This document shows, piece by piece, positions 1-7,263 of a DNA stretch of 15,442 nt. The notes below the pieces were generated by a model. That model was not told where the DNA came from, ran no database searches, and saw only the letters and a list, made by a program, of their open reading frames with translations. Source of the DNA: Synergistaceae bacterium (GTDB lineage: Bacteria > Synergistota > Synergistia > Synergistales > Synergistaceae); contig JAISQC010000099.1 of assembly GCA_031274465.1 (NCBI GenBank), positions 1 to 15,442 on the forward strand. Reading direction: 5' to 3'. Numbering within the stretch: position 1 is the first letter of the stretch; each line of letters starts with the position of its first letter. A program made the position numbers and the translations under genes.

Positions 1-1796
1 CTCAGTTCGGACAATTTTTTCGTCCTCACCCAGAGGGCGGATTTTTTGCCCGCCTCTTCGTCCGGCGACCAGCATTCGCATCCGCTGTCCGCCAATTTTT
101 CGGCTATGCCCGCGATGTCGCCTCGCCGCCCCTCGATTTTGACAAGGGCTGTAAACGGCGGCATCGAGAGTTCGGAGCGCTCTTGCAGCTCGTTTCGCCA
201 GAAAACCCTCCAACCCTCTGATAAATCCAGCCCGCGCTGCCAGTCCCTGCCGGGCCGCCTGGTCTGTACCACGACGCGCCTGTCGGAAGGGGATATGCCG
301 CGCCAGAGCGATTCCCAGATCAGCGAGAACGCCCGCACCCGCGCGCCGTGTTCTTCGGATCTCGCCTCGCCGTCGGCGTCTATCCAGCCGATCATGCCGG
401 TTTTTGCCTCGTCGCAGAACGACAGGGCCGACCTCGTTCCTATCATGAGCCCGGGCCTGGCCGCGCCGACTGCTCGCCTTATTTTCTCCTCCGGGTCGTC
501 CGTGGACAGTATTGGGGCGGAGCTGTCGATGGCGGCGTCGGCCAAGGGCATCAGGGCTTCGAGGCCCGGGCGGCGCGCCGCGAGCAGGCGCCCGTTGCAG
601 TTGGGGCACTCCTCCGGCATTGTGTCGCGGTATCCGCAGGATATGCAGGATATGCGGCCCGCCTCGACTCGCATAGTGCACCCGCATCTGGGGCATTTTA
701 CGCCGGCGCCGCACTCCTCGCAGACGATCTCGCCGGCGTAGCCCTTGCGGTCCAATATCCAAATCGCCCACGAGCCGCGCGATATGGCGGCCTCAGTCTC
801 ACGCACGAGCGGCTCGCTCACCGCCAGGCTGCCCGAGACCCCCTCGACAGATGGGGAGTAGGCGAGCTTCATGTCCACGAAGACGACCTTCTTCCCGCTT
901 TGCGAAGGAGCGTGCGCCGCGCTTTCCGCGCCGAGGCGCATGAAAGCGCGGGGGGATGGCATCCGCCCCCCCAATATCAGCTCCGCGCCCTCTATGCGCG
1001 CCCGGGACGCCAGAAGGCTGCGCACGTTGTGTATCGGGGGGCGCATCGTGCGCCACGCGTTGTTGCTCTCGTCCTCCACGAATATGCGCGACAGGCCGCG
1101 TATCGGCGCCATAGCCGAATTCTGGCCTCCCACGACGATCGATTGGCCGCAGTCCGGTGAGCGGAGCTTCGTCCACGCCCTCCACTCGGCTTTGCCCCCG
1201 ATCCTTGGAAACAGCATGAGACGATCTTTTGCGTAGTCCGGTAGAATTGGGGAGTTTTTTAGAAATCCATAAAATTTTTCGGCGTCGGGATAGATGGGGA
1301 AGGCGACTAAAGACGGCGCGCCATCGGACAAAATCGCGGCGTATCGGTCGCGCCTCGCGCCGTCTATGGGGTCGTAGACGAACGAGGCGGCGCTCTTTCC
1401 GCAGGGGCGTTCCGCGAGCTGGACGTCGGCCGGCCCTATCTCCTCCCCGCTCAGAAATCCGGCTGGCAGAAGCGCTTTCATTGCCGTTCCGAACCCGCAC
1501 AGGTTCGCCTCGCAAAACCAGCGCAGCAGGCGCATCGTGCCCTCCGACAGGGCCGGCGCGCTGTCGATGGCCTCGGATATTTCGCGGATTGCACCGTCGT
1601 AGCCGCCAGGGCCATCCGGAGATCCGACCCCGACGATCAGGCCCACGCGGGTCCCCCTTCCCATCGGGACGCGGACCCTCACGCCCGGGATCGCCAGCCC
1701 GTTCGCGGTAAGGGGCGCGTTATATGTCAGGGGAGTCCACCAAGGGCCAGGCAGCGCGACCGAAACCTGAACTGGCACCGCGCTCTCCGGCGTCAT
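1..1796 (-). CDS. priA: PriA-like primosomal protein N', helicase motifs lost (partial, 3' end outside window)
   Basis: The reading frame stays open to the left edge: 598 codons are visible and the C-terminus is missing. The N-terminus matches the PriA 3'-DNA-binding domain (PGVRVRVPMGRG near residues 38-49). Eight cysteines (C359, C362, C368, C371, C384, C387, C397, C400) reproduce the PriA double zinc module, with spacing like E. coli PriA. The later MPPFTALVKIEG matches the conserved PriA C-terminal domain. The ATPase lobes are degenerate. There is no GxTGSGKT Walker A anywhere between the N-terminal domain and the zinc module. The DEEH position reads VEDESNN (near residue 240), GSATPS reads GGRMPS, and the QVAGRAGR arginine-finger segment reads WESLWRGI. 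The zinc module begins about 75 residues earlier than in E. coli, in line with loss of lobe-1 sequence. The ATG overlaps the coaBC stop (ATGA), and coaBC-priA adjacency is conserved, which supports orthology. It is probably a non-helicase DNA-binding primosome factor; that role is inferred. Confidence 0.88.
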   Translation of the reverse strand, partial: MTPESAVPVQVSVALPGPWWTPLTYNAPLTANGLAIPGVRVRVPMGRGTRVGLIVGVGSPDGPGGYDGAIREISEAIDSAPALSEGTMRLLRWFCEANLCGFGTAMKALLPAGFLSGEEIGPADVQLAERPCGKSAASFVYDPIDGARRDRYAAILSDGAPSLVAFPIYPDAEKFYGFLKNSPILPDYAKDRLMLFPRIGGKAEWRAWTKLRSPDCGQSIVVGGQNSAMAPIRGLSRIFVEDESNNAWRTMRPPIHNVRSLLASRARIEGAELILGGRMPSPRAFMRLGAESAAHAPSQSGKKVVFVDMKLAYSPSVEGVSGSLAVSEPLVRETEAAISRGSWAIWILDRKGYAGEIVCEECGAGVKCPRCGCTMRVEAGRISCISCGYRDTMPEECPNCNGRLLAARRPGLEALMPLADAAIDSSAPILSTDDPEEKIRRAVGAARPGLMIGTRSALSFCDEAKTGMIGWIDADGEARSEEHGARVRAFSLIWESLWRGISPSDRRVVVQTRRPGRDWQRGLDLSEGWRVFWRNELQERSELSMPPFTALVKIEGRRGDIAGIAEKLADSGCECWSPDEEAGKKSALWVRTKKLSEL

Positions 1797-3016
1797 TCCG
1801 TTACATTAGAGATTATGTCGAGTATCCCCGACGCGACCTCCCATTTGTCGCCTGAAATCCTCTTCGGGGGTTGCCCCAGGGCGGGAGCGAGGTAGATTTC
1901 GACGCTGTTGGAGTCAGAGGCGAAACCAGTTTCGGCGCCGGACACGTCGTTTGCCACTACGAGGTCCAAGTTCTTGGCGTCCAGCTTGCGGAGCGCGTTT
2001 TCGCGGATGTTTTCCGTCTCCGCCGCAAAGCCGGCGAGTATCTGCCCGCCCGCCTTCCGTTCCCCGATGGCGCGCGCGATGTCGTCGTTCTGTTCCAGCT
2101 CGAGCGTCAGGGAGCGCGAAGCCGCGCGCTTTATCTTTTGGACGGAGCGCGCGCGGGCTCTGTAGTCGCCGACCGCCGCCGCCATCACGATCACGTCCGA
2201 GCCGGGGCTTTCCGACAGGCAGGCTTCCTTCATCTCCTCGGCGCTCGTGACGCTCACGAGGCGAACCCCCGAGGGGGGGCGAAGCGCCGCAGGGCCGGAG
2301 ACCAGGACGACCTCCGCGCCCCTGTACCGCGCCTCGGAGGCTATCGCGTACCCCATCTTACCGGTACTCGGGTTCGATATGAACCTCACCGGGTCGATGT
2401 ATTCGTGAGTCGGGCCGGCGGTGACCAATACTTTTTTCCCGGCGAAGTCCCGGATGGGGCAGAGCGAGAACCACGTTTCGTCTAGTATCGCCTCGGTGGA
2501 GGGCAAGCGCCCAGCTCCTTCGTAGCCGCACGCGAGCGGCCCGGAATCGGGGTCGATCACCCTGTGCCCGCGCTCTTCCAGCGTGCGCGCGTTTGCCTTC
2601 GTAGCCGGGTTGGCCCACATGTTCGAGTTCATCGCAGGGAAGAACAGTTGGGGAGACTTGCACGCCAGCAGGGTTGCGCCCAGCAGGGTGCTGGAGTCGC
2701 CAGCGGCGGCGGCGCGGAGGGCGTTCGCCGTGCAAGGGGCCACGACCAGCACGTCCGCCCATTCGGAGAGGGTGATGTGCGGTATCTTCCAACCGTGCTC
2801 GTCGGACAGCAGGTCGCAGTCGCGCCAAGCCCTGCGCTTGGCGAGAGTCGAGAGGGTCAGCGGCGACACCAGTCGCGCCGCCGCGTCGGTAAGTATCGTC
2901 TCGACTTGGTATCCCTGTTTTATCCAAGCGCGGACGAGCTCGGCGGTTTTGTAGGCCGCTATGCCGCCGCTCACGCCGAGCAGTATTTTTTTGTCAGTCG
3001 CCCACAGCGGCGGCAT
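1793..3016 (-). CDS. coaBC: Bifunctional phosphopantothenoylcysteine decarboxylase / phosphopantothenate-cysteine ligase
   Basis: This cytosolic fusion enzyme of coenzyme A synthesis joins 4'-phosphopantothenate to cysteine (CoaB) and decarboxylates the product to 4'-phosphopantetheine (CoaC). At 407 aa it has the usual full length. The CoaC half has the flavin-binding start GVSGGIAAYK (14-23), the active-site His in PHITLSEWAD (H80), PAMNSNMW (127-134) and the substrate-clamp Cys in GPLACGYEG (C163). The CoaB half starts near residue 194 with VLVTAGPTHEYIDPVRFISN and continues with STGKMG, AAAVGDY (279-285), KIKR (294-297) and FAAETEN (330-336). The ATG lies 23 nt inside the 3' end of rpoZ. 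No better in-frame start exists before the conserved GVSGG region, and the SD is weak, so translation probably depends on coupling to rpoZ. The gene ends in an ATGA overlap with the priA-like gene. Confidence 0.96.
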   Translation of the reverse strand: MPPLWATDKKILLGVSGGIAAYKTAELVRAWIKQGYQVETILTDAAARLVSPLTLSTLAKRRAWRDCDLLSDEHGWKIPHITLSEWADVLVVAPCTANALRAAAAGDSSTLLGATLLACKSPQLFFPAMNSNMWANPATKANARTLEERGHRVIDPDSGPLACGYEGAGRLPSTEAILDETWFSLCPIRDFAGKKVLVTAGPTHEYIDPVRFISNPSTGKMGYAIASEARYRGAEVVLVSGPAALRPPSGVRLVSVTSAEEMKEACLSESPGSDVIVMAAAVGDYRARARSVQKIKRAASRSLTLELEQNDDIARAIGERKAGGQILAGFAAETENIRENALRKLDAKNLDLVVANDVSGAETGFASDSNSVEIYLAPALGQPPKRISGDKWEVASGILDIISNVTE

Positions 3017-3236
3017 TTGGATTGCGGTCCAAAAAAGTGGTGGCGCTGATGTTGAGCCGGCTGTCCTCTATTTCCTCTATGGCGTGCGTGATGCAGCGCT
3101 CGCTGCCCTCGCCGTCGAGAGCGCGCCCCTTCTGCTCGCTCAATTGGCGGGCGCGCGTTGAGACTATCATGGCCAGCGCGTATTTGTTCTCGATGCGCGA
3201 CGTTTCGTATATCTTTTCGAGATCGTTGTATATCAT
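2994..3236 (-). CDS. rpoZ: DNA-directed RNA polymerase omega subunit
   Basis: This 80-residue protein carries the omega signature NKYALAMIVSTRARQL (residues 17-32), which in the family packs against the beta' C-terminus and helps RNA polymerase assembly. Length is normal for a short omega. The start is supported by a strong GGAGG located 10 nt upstream, inside the 3' end of gmk, and the ATG overlaps the gmk stop by 4 nt. The 3' end overlaps coaBC by 23 nt. The order gmk-rpoZ-coaBC is widely conserved in Firmicutes and relatives, which supports the call for such a short gene. The Asn/Ala-rich tail after residue 60 is not conserved in the family. Confidence 0.93.
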   Translation of the reverse strand: MIYNDLEKIYETSRIENKYALAMIVSTRARQLSEQKGRALDGEGSERCITHAIEEIEDSRLNISATTFLDRNPNAAAVGD

Positions 3237-3841
3237 GATTTAACTACCTCCGTGCGGATCATTTCAGTTTTGGTTTCCGTTTGGCCCCTGTAATGCCTCA
3301 CCAGCCCGATGAGTTCCTCGGATGCCCTGGCGGCGTCGTCGTTTACGATTATGTGATCGTACTCCCGCGCAAGCGCCATCTCTTTCGCGGCGTTGCTCAG
3401 CCTAACGTCCAGTTGGGCGCGGCTCTCCGTCCCTCGGTCTTCGAGCCTCTCCTCAAGCTCGTCGAGCGACGGCGCCGTTATGAATATCCTGACCGCGTCC
3501 GCGATGCGCGACTTGACATGGCGCGAACCCTGCACGTCGATCTCAAGCAGCATGTCCCTCCCCGAGTCGATGACGCGCGCGACGTCCGCCCTCCTCGTGC
3601 CGTAGTAATTTCCGTGGACCTCGGCCCATTCGAGGAATTCGTCGCGCTTCACCATGCTCTCGAACTCGTCGCGCGAGACGAAATAATAATCCCTTCCCCC
3701 CACTTCTCCCGGCCTCATCCCCCTCGTGGTGCACGAGACGGAAAACGCCAGGTCGGGCATGGCCCGGAACAAAGTTTGCCTCAAGGTCCCCTTGCCGGCG
3801 CCAGCCGGGCCGGAGAGGATGAAAAGACGCCCGCGCCCCAC
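3233..3841 (-). CDS. gmk: Guanylate kinase
   Basis: This cytosolic enzyme phosphorylates GMP (and dGMP) with ATP to GDP, feeding GTP and (p)ppGpp pools. The 202-aa length is typical. The P-loop GPAGAGKGT is at residues 11-19. The GMP-binding segment SCTTRGMRPGEVGGRDYYF follows (about 36-54), and then EFLEWAEVHGNYYGT, a hallmark of the family. The start is GTG, not ATG: its G is also the last base of the remA TAG stop (TAGTG). A GGGGAGG lies upstream inside remA, so initiation looks coupled to termination of remA. The stop overlaps the rpoZ ATG by 4 nt. Confidence 0.97.
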   Translation of the reverse strand: MGRGRLFILSGPAGAGKGTLRQTLFRAMPDLAFSVSCTTRGMRPGEVGGRDYYFVSRDEFESMVKRDEFLEWAEVHGNYYGTRRADVARVIDSGRDMLLEIDVQGSRHVKSRIADAVRIFITAPSLDELEERLEDRGTESRAQLDVRLSNAAKEMALAREYDHIIVNDDAARASEELIGLVRHYRGQTETKTEMIRTEVVKS

Positions 3842-4119
3842 TATTGGATCGCCTCCCCGTTTTTCATGTCCTCGTCGGAAGTCCCCTCGAAACGCGTGGA
3901 TATAGTCTCGGGCTGGATCGCCGATATTATGACGTGCCTGCTGTCCATTATCAAAACAGCCCTGGTCTTACGGCCCTGCGTCGCGTCGACCAGCAGGCCG
4001 GCGGCGCGCGCTTCCTCGCGGAGGCGCCTGAGAGGGGCGCTCGACGGGCTGATTATGGCGATGACGCGGTCAGCCGCCACCATGTTGCCGAAACCTATAT
4101 GCACGAGACGAGAAGCCAT
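3841..4119 (-). CDS. remA: RemA/DUF370 family DNA-binding regulator
   Basis: This 92-residue protein is full length for the RemA (DUF370) family. Recognisable segments are HIGFGNMVAADRVIAIISP (7-25), SAPLRRLREEARAAGLLVDAT and GRKTRAVLIMDSRHVIISA. In Bacillus, RemA is a ring-forming DNA-binding activator of biofilm-matrix and osmoprotection genes, and conserved arginines bind DNA; R18 and the GRKTR patch (49-53) are present here. The target genes in this organism are unknown. The gene sits between yicC and gmk exactly as in Firmicutes. It starts 19 nt after the yicC stop, with a GGGGTGA SD, and its stop shares one base with the gmk GTG start. Residues after 78 form a short acidic tail without conservation. 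Confidence 0.92.
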   Translation of the reverse strand: MASRLVHIGFGNMVAADRVIAIISPSSAPLRRLREEARAAGLLVDATQGRKTRAVLIMDSRHVIISAIQPETISTRFEGTSDEDMKNGEAIQ

Positions 4120-4138
4120 GTCACGCCGTCACCCCAGC

Positions 4139-5026
4139 TCATTCAAGGTTCTGTATCTGCTCCCGCATCCGCTCGATGGCGGCTTTGGCCTCGACCGCCG
4201 CCCATCTTATCCCAGTGTCCGGGACCTTCGAGTTGATGGTGTTGACCTCCCTGTTCATCTCCTGGACCAGAAAATCCAGCTTGCGGCCCTCGGATTCCCC
4301 TCCCTCGCCGTACGTTCGGAATTTCGCGATATGGCTCGACATGCGGGCCGTCTCCTCCGATATGTCCCATCTGTCTGCTATGACGGCGATTTCCTGGACC
4401 AAGCGCGATTCGTCGACTGTGGCGTTCGACGCTTCGAGCGCCTTGCCGATCCTGGCCGACATCGCTTCGAAAGCGGCGCCGCGCGCTCCCAGCCACAGGC
4501 GCTCTATCTCGGACATATGGCGCTCGAGGTCCTCCAGATGCCCGTTTATGGCGTCTTTCAGATGCTCTCCCTCGCGCCGCCTCATTTCGTTCCAGCCCTT
4601 CGCCGCTTCATCCAGGAGGGCCGACATGGCGCCGGCCGACGCCTCCTCCCTCCCGAGCGCGGAACGCAGCGGCATGTCCAGCACCCCCGGGAGGTTCACC
4701 AGCGCGTCGAGCGATATGTCGCGCTCAACGCCCAGAGCATCCCTCGCCGACGCTATCTCCCTGTAATAATTTTCCAGCACGCCCCTGTTCAGCGCCACTG
4801 CAAGCGATTCCGCCGCCCAAGCTATCTCCACGCGCACCTGCAGCTTGCCCCTTCGGAAGAGGGCGCGTGCCCTCTGGTGGAACCACGGCTCAAGCGATGC
4901 CAGCTCCCTGGGGAGCCTGACGTATATCTCCTGATACCTGTGGTTGACGCTCGACAGTTCGAGGGAGGCCGTCCCCCAATCGTGCGACGAAGAGGCGACG
5001 GCGAACCCGGTCATGCTAACGTACAT
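4139..5026 (-). CDS. yicC: YicC/YloC family endoribonuclease
   Basis: The product is 295 aa, normal for the family. The N-terminal YicC domain starts with SMTGFA and contains ELSSVNHRYQEI (23-34). The C-terminal DUF1732 domain ends with the family signature of GRKLDFLVQEMNREVNTI followed by VEAKAAIERMREQIQNLE at the extreme C-terminus. E. coli YicC and B. subtilis YloC are metal-dependent endoribonucleases, and YicC promotes decay of the small RNA RyhB; the substrate here is unknown. The start ATG has GGAGG 6 nt upstream. That SD lies in the 3' end of plsC, which overlaps by 11 nt. An alternative ATG four codons in is less well placed. Confidence 0.94.
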   Translation of the reverse strand: MYVSMTGFAVASSSHDWGTASLELSSVNHRYQEIYVRLPRELASLEPWFHQRARALFRRGKLQVRVEIAWAAESLAVALNRGVLENYYREIASARDALGVERDISLDALVNLPGVLDMPLRSALGREEASAGAMSALLDEAAKGWNEMRRREGEHLKDAINGHLEDLERHMSEIERLWLGARGAAFEAMSARIGKALEASNATVDESRLVQEIAVIADRWDISEETARMSSHIAKFRTYGEGGESEGRKLDFLVQEMNREVNTINSKVPDTGIRWAAVEAKAAIERMREQIQNLE

Positions 5027-5651
5027 TCAAAGCCTCCTTCTCCATCGCGGAAAGCGCGCTTTCCAGCTCGCCCATCAGCTTGCCCCTTCTCTCGCGCTCG
5101 TCCTTTATCCCCGCGTCCGGGAAGATGGGAGGCGACGCGGTAAATGTAAGCTTCGACGGCCGTGGGAGCGCATGTCCTTTCGGCCACGCCTTGTGCGACC
5201 CGCCGATGTAAACCGGGAGCACCGGAACCCCTGTTTTGACTGACAGCCAGGCAACTCCCGCCTCCAGAGGCTTGAGACGCCCGTCCGGGCTGCGCGAGCC
5301 CTCCGGAAACAGCAGGATGCTCTCTTTTTCCCTAAGCCGCCCCAGCAACAGCTTCATCACTGCGCCCGCCCGCTGGCTATCCTCTCTGGTGACCGGCACC
5401 GCCCCGAGCGCCCTTATGAGAAACTTGAGCACCGGCACGCGAAAGAGCGATTCCTTGGCCAGATACCTAAGCCGCCCCGGAAACACCGCGCCTATGAGCG
5501 GGGGGTCTATGAAGCTCGAGTGGTTTGAGGCGACTATCACGGTGACCCCTCTTGGAATGTTGCCGAGCCCTCTCACCCCAAGCCTGTTGTACAGCGTGAA
5601 AACTATTCTGAAAAATATCCTCGCCGCCGAATAGAAGAGCTTCGACATCAT
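5016..5651 (-). CDS. plsC: 1-acyl-sn-glycerol-3-phosphate acyltransferase (PlsC-like)
   Basis: This membrane-associated enzyme transfers an acyl group to lysophosphatidic acid to form phosphatidic acid in phospholipid synthesis. The HX4D catalytic motif is NHSSFID (H44, D49). The glycerophosphate-binding motif is FPEGSRS (115-121), and motif IV VLPVYIGG follows. The hydrophobic N-terminus (residues 5-20) probably docks on the membrane. The chosen ATG (211 aa) overlaps the cmk stop by 4 nt, the junction type used throughout this cluster. A TTG at 5666 would add five residues and is less likely. The substrate could be a related lyso-lipid, because the family is broad. The cmk-plsC neighbourhood is common in bacteria. 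Confidence 0.9.
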   Translation of the reverse strand: MMSKLFYSAARIFFRIVFTLYNRLGVRGLGNIPRGVTVIVASNHSSFIDPPLIGAVFPGRLRYLAKESLFRVPVLKFLIRALGAVPVTREDSQRAGAVMKLLLGRLREKESILLFPEGSRSPDGRLKPLEAGVAWLSVKTGVPVLPVYIGGSHKAWPKGHALPRPSKLTFTASPPIFPDAGIKDERERRGKLMGELESALSAMEKEALNVR

Positions 5652-6328
5652 TGCCCGCCATTCCAAGCCAGCCGCCCGGCGTGTCCCATTATCTCGCCGA
5701 CGACCGACTCAAGCGGCATCCCCGTGGTGTCGAGCAGGATGGCGTCGCGCGCGGCTTTCAGAGGCGCCGCCTCGCGGTTGGAGTCGATTTCGTCGCGGGC
5801 GTTGACCTGCTTCAATATCTCGCCGTATTCCGAGCCCTCGCCGCGCGCCGCGCGCTCCTCGCACCTGCGGCGAGCCCGCTCCTCCGCCGAAGCCGTGAGG
5901 AATATCTTGAGGTCCGCGTCGGGGAACACCACCGTCCCCATGTCGCGCCCCTCTGCCACGAGTCCGCCTGCCGCCTGCCGCCTCTGGATGCCCAGCAGGG
6001 ACTCGCGCACGACTGGCAGGGCTGAATACGCCGACACGCTGCGGTCTATCTCCTGCGTCCTTATCCCTTCGGTCACGTCCTCGCCGCCGGCTAAAACGCG
6101 CGTCCCGGAGAATGAGACGCTAAAACCAGCGAGCCTCGAGCGAAGCTCCGGCGAGTCCAGCGGCGGGACATTCTCTCGCAGCATCAAAAGCGTTATCGCC
6201 CTGTATATCGCGCCCGTGTCCAGAAAAGGCAGCCCCAGCCGCCTTGCGACCTCTCGGGCCACTGTGCTCTTTCCGGCGCCTGCCGGACCGTCGATGACTA
6301 TCACCGGGGCCTTGCGGGGGTGGGGCAT
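5648..6328 (-). CDS. cmk: Cytidylate kinase
   Basis: The enzyme phosphorylates CMP and dCMP with ATP in pyrimidine nucleotide recycling. The product is 226 aa, typical for the family. Visible motifs are the P-loop GPAGAGKST (14-22), LDTGAIYRAIT (36-46), and the CMP-binding GRDMGTVVFPDADLKIFLTA. The Arg-rich lid ERARRRCEERAARG is also present. The gene begins 5 nt after the HDOD stop with no clear SD, so reinitiation after the HDOD gene is likely. Its TGA overlaps the preferred plsC start. Confidence 0.96.
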   Translation of the reverse strand: MPHPRKAPVIVIDGPAGAGKSTVAREVARRLGLPFLDTGAIYRAITLLMLRENVPPLDSPELRSRLAGFSVSFSGTRVLAGGEDVTEGIRTQEIDRSVSAYSALPVVRESLLGIQRRQAAGGLVAEGRDMGTVVFPDADLKIFLTASAEERARRRCEERAARGEGSEYGEILKQVNARDEIDSNREAAPLKAARDAILLDTTGMPLESVVGEIMGHAGRLAWNGGQ

Positions 6329-6333
6329 GGCTG

Positions 6334-7218
6334 TCAGTTGTCTTTGAAATCGTTTTCCATCGAAGAGACCAGGTCCACGAACTCGGCCATTATGCTTTCG
6401 GTCTTGTCCGCTATGCCGAGGCGCTCAAGGCTGTCCGTGGATATGGTGTACTGCATTCCGTCTGCGCCCATCCCAATGCCCAGCATGAGGCACATGATGT
6501 TGCTGACGTGAACGATGTCGAGTACCTTCTGATGTTCGCCGGCGCTTTCGGGAAGTTCCCACGGGGAGTGGTGGTACGTGGTTATGTACGAATACGAGTC
6601 GGGAAGGTTCCATTGCTCCATCACGAGCCCGCCGACCTGCGCGTGATCGAACCCCAGGACCTGCTTCTCCGCCTCACAGAACTGGACCCCGTCGTCCTCG
6701 ACGAGGCGCAGTATGATGCTGTAGCCGAAGCGCACGTAATCGTTCAGCACTATCTTGCCTATGTCGTGCAGCAATCCGCCTATGTACGCCTCCTCGGGGT
6801 CGCCGATCCGCAGCTTCTCGGAGAGATGGCGGCTCGCGGCCGCGACACCCTGCGAGTGCTTCCACAGCTCGCCCCTGTCGAGCGAGTAGCCGGTAAAGGA
6901 GCTGTCCATGAATTTATATACGGACGCGGCGAGGACTATGCTCTTCACCGTTTTGAACCCCAGGAAGGAGATGGCCTCGGAAACCCCGCTTATCCTCCGG
7001 GGCAGGCCGTAATACGCGGAGTTTGCCAGCCTCAGGATGCGCATTACCAGCCCATCGTCCTTCGACAGGATCTTGCCGACATTCGAAGCGCTGCTGGTGG
7101 GGTCGTCCAGCTTTTTCAAAGTCTCGATGACAAACTGGGGCAGCGACGGTATATCCTTCACTCGCTTCAATACTCGGCGTTGTATCAAATCCCGGGTGCG
7201 ATCATCCAGTCCCTCCAT
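6334..7218 (-). CDS. HDOD-domain signalling protein
   Basis: This 294-aa single-domain HDOD protein (an HD-related output domain found in bacterial signalling) spans the family length from DIPSLPQFV near the start to the C-terminal helices. It keeps LWKHSQGVAAASRHL, AYIGGLLHDIGKIVL (HDIGK near 151-155), FDHAQVGGLVMEQWNLP and a late HH pair (YHHSPWE). Metal-ligand-type residues are therefore present, although most HDOD proteins have no shown phosphodiesterase activity. No receiver or GGDEF domain is attached. The start was chosen from the SD: GGAGGG (7225-7230) lies 6 nt from the ATG at 7218 and directly abuts an ATG at 7224. It follows rluB after 45 nt, the largest gap in the cluster, and may have its own promoter. 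Target or ligand is unknown. Confidence 0.88.
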   Translation of the reverse strand: MEGLDDRTRDLIQRRVLKRVKDIPSLPQFVIETLKKLDDPTSSASNVGKILSKDDGLVMRILRLANSAYYGLPRRISGVSEAISFLGFKTVKSIVLAASVYKFMDSSFTGYSLDRGELWKHSQGVAAASRHLSEKLRIGDPEEAYIGGLLHDIGKIVLNDYVRFGYSIILRLVEDDGVQFCEAEKQVLGFDHAQVGGLVMEQWNLPDSYSYITTYHHSPWELPESAGEHQKVLDIVHVSNIMCLMLGIGMGADGMQYTISTDSLERLGIADKTESIMAEFVDLVSSMENDFKDN

Positions 7219-7255
7219 AGTCATCCCTCCGAAAACATTAAAGACGGTGCTCGTG

Positions 7256-7261
7256 ATTATA
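7256..7261 (-). promoter_or_regulatory. Possible internal -10 element (TATAAT) before the HDOD gene
   Basis: A perfect TATAAT on the minus strand lies in the 45-nt gap between rluB and the HDOD gene, about 38 nt before the HDOD start. No convincing -35 is seen 16-18 nt upstream (the region reads near TCGAAC), so this may be weak or chance. It is the only non-coding spacer inside the 13-gene train where an internal promoter would be expected. Confidence 0.3.
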
Positions 7262-7263
7262 CG

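Noticed and set aside
46..1515. Several long frames on both strands across the left end
   Set aside because: All are shadows of the minus-strand priA-like frame, which carries the zinc cysteines and PriA domain order and is open through the whole segment.
1..1796. Frameshift or sequencing error as the cause of missing PriA motifs
   Set aside because: The frame is continuous and the residues flanking each lost motif still align to PriA, so several independent substitutions and a deletion are needed, not one error.
3281..5143. 620-codon open frame on the plus strand
   Set aside because: It lies antisense to gmk, remA, yicC and part of plsC, all of which have clear family motifs. Its translation is Arg/Pro-rich shadow sequence as expected opposite GC-rich genes.
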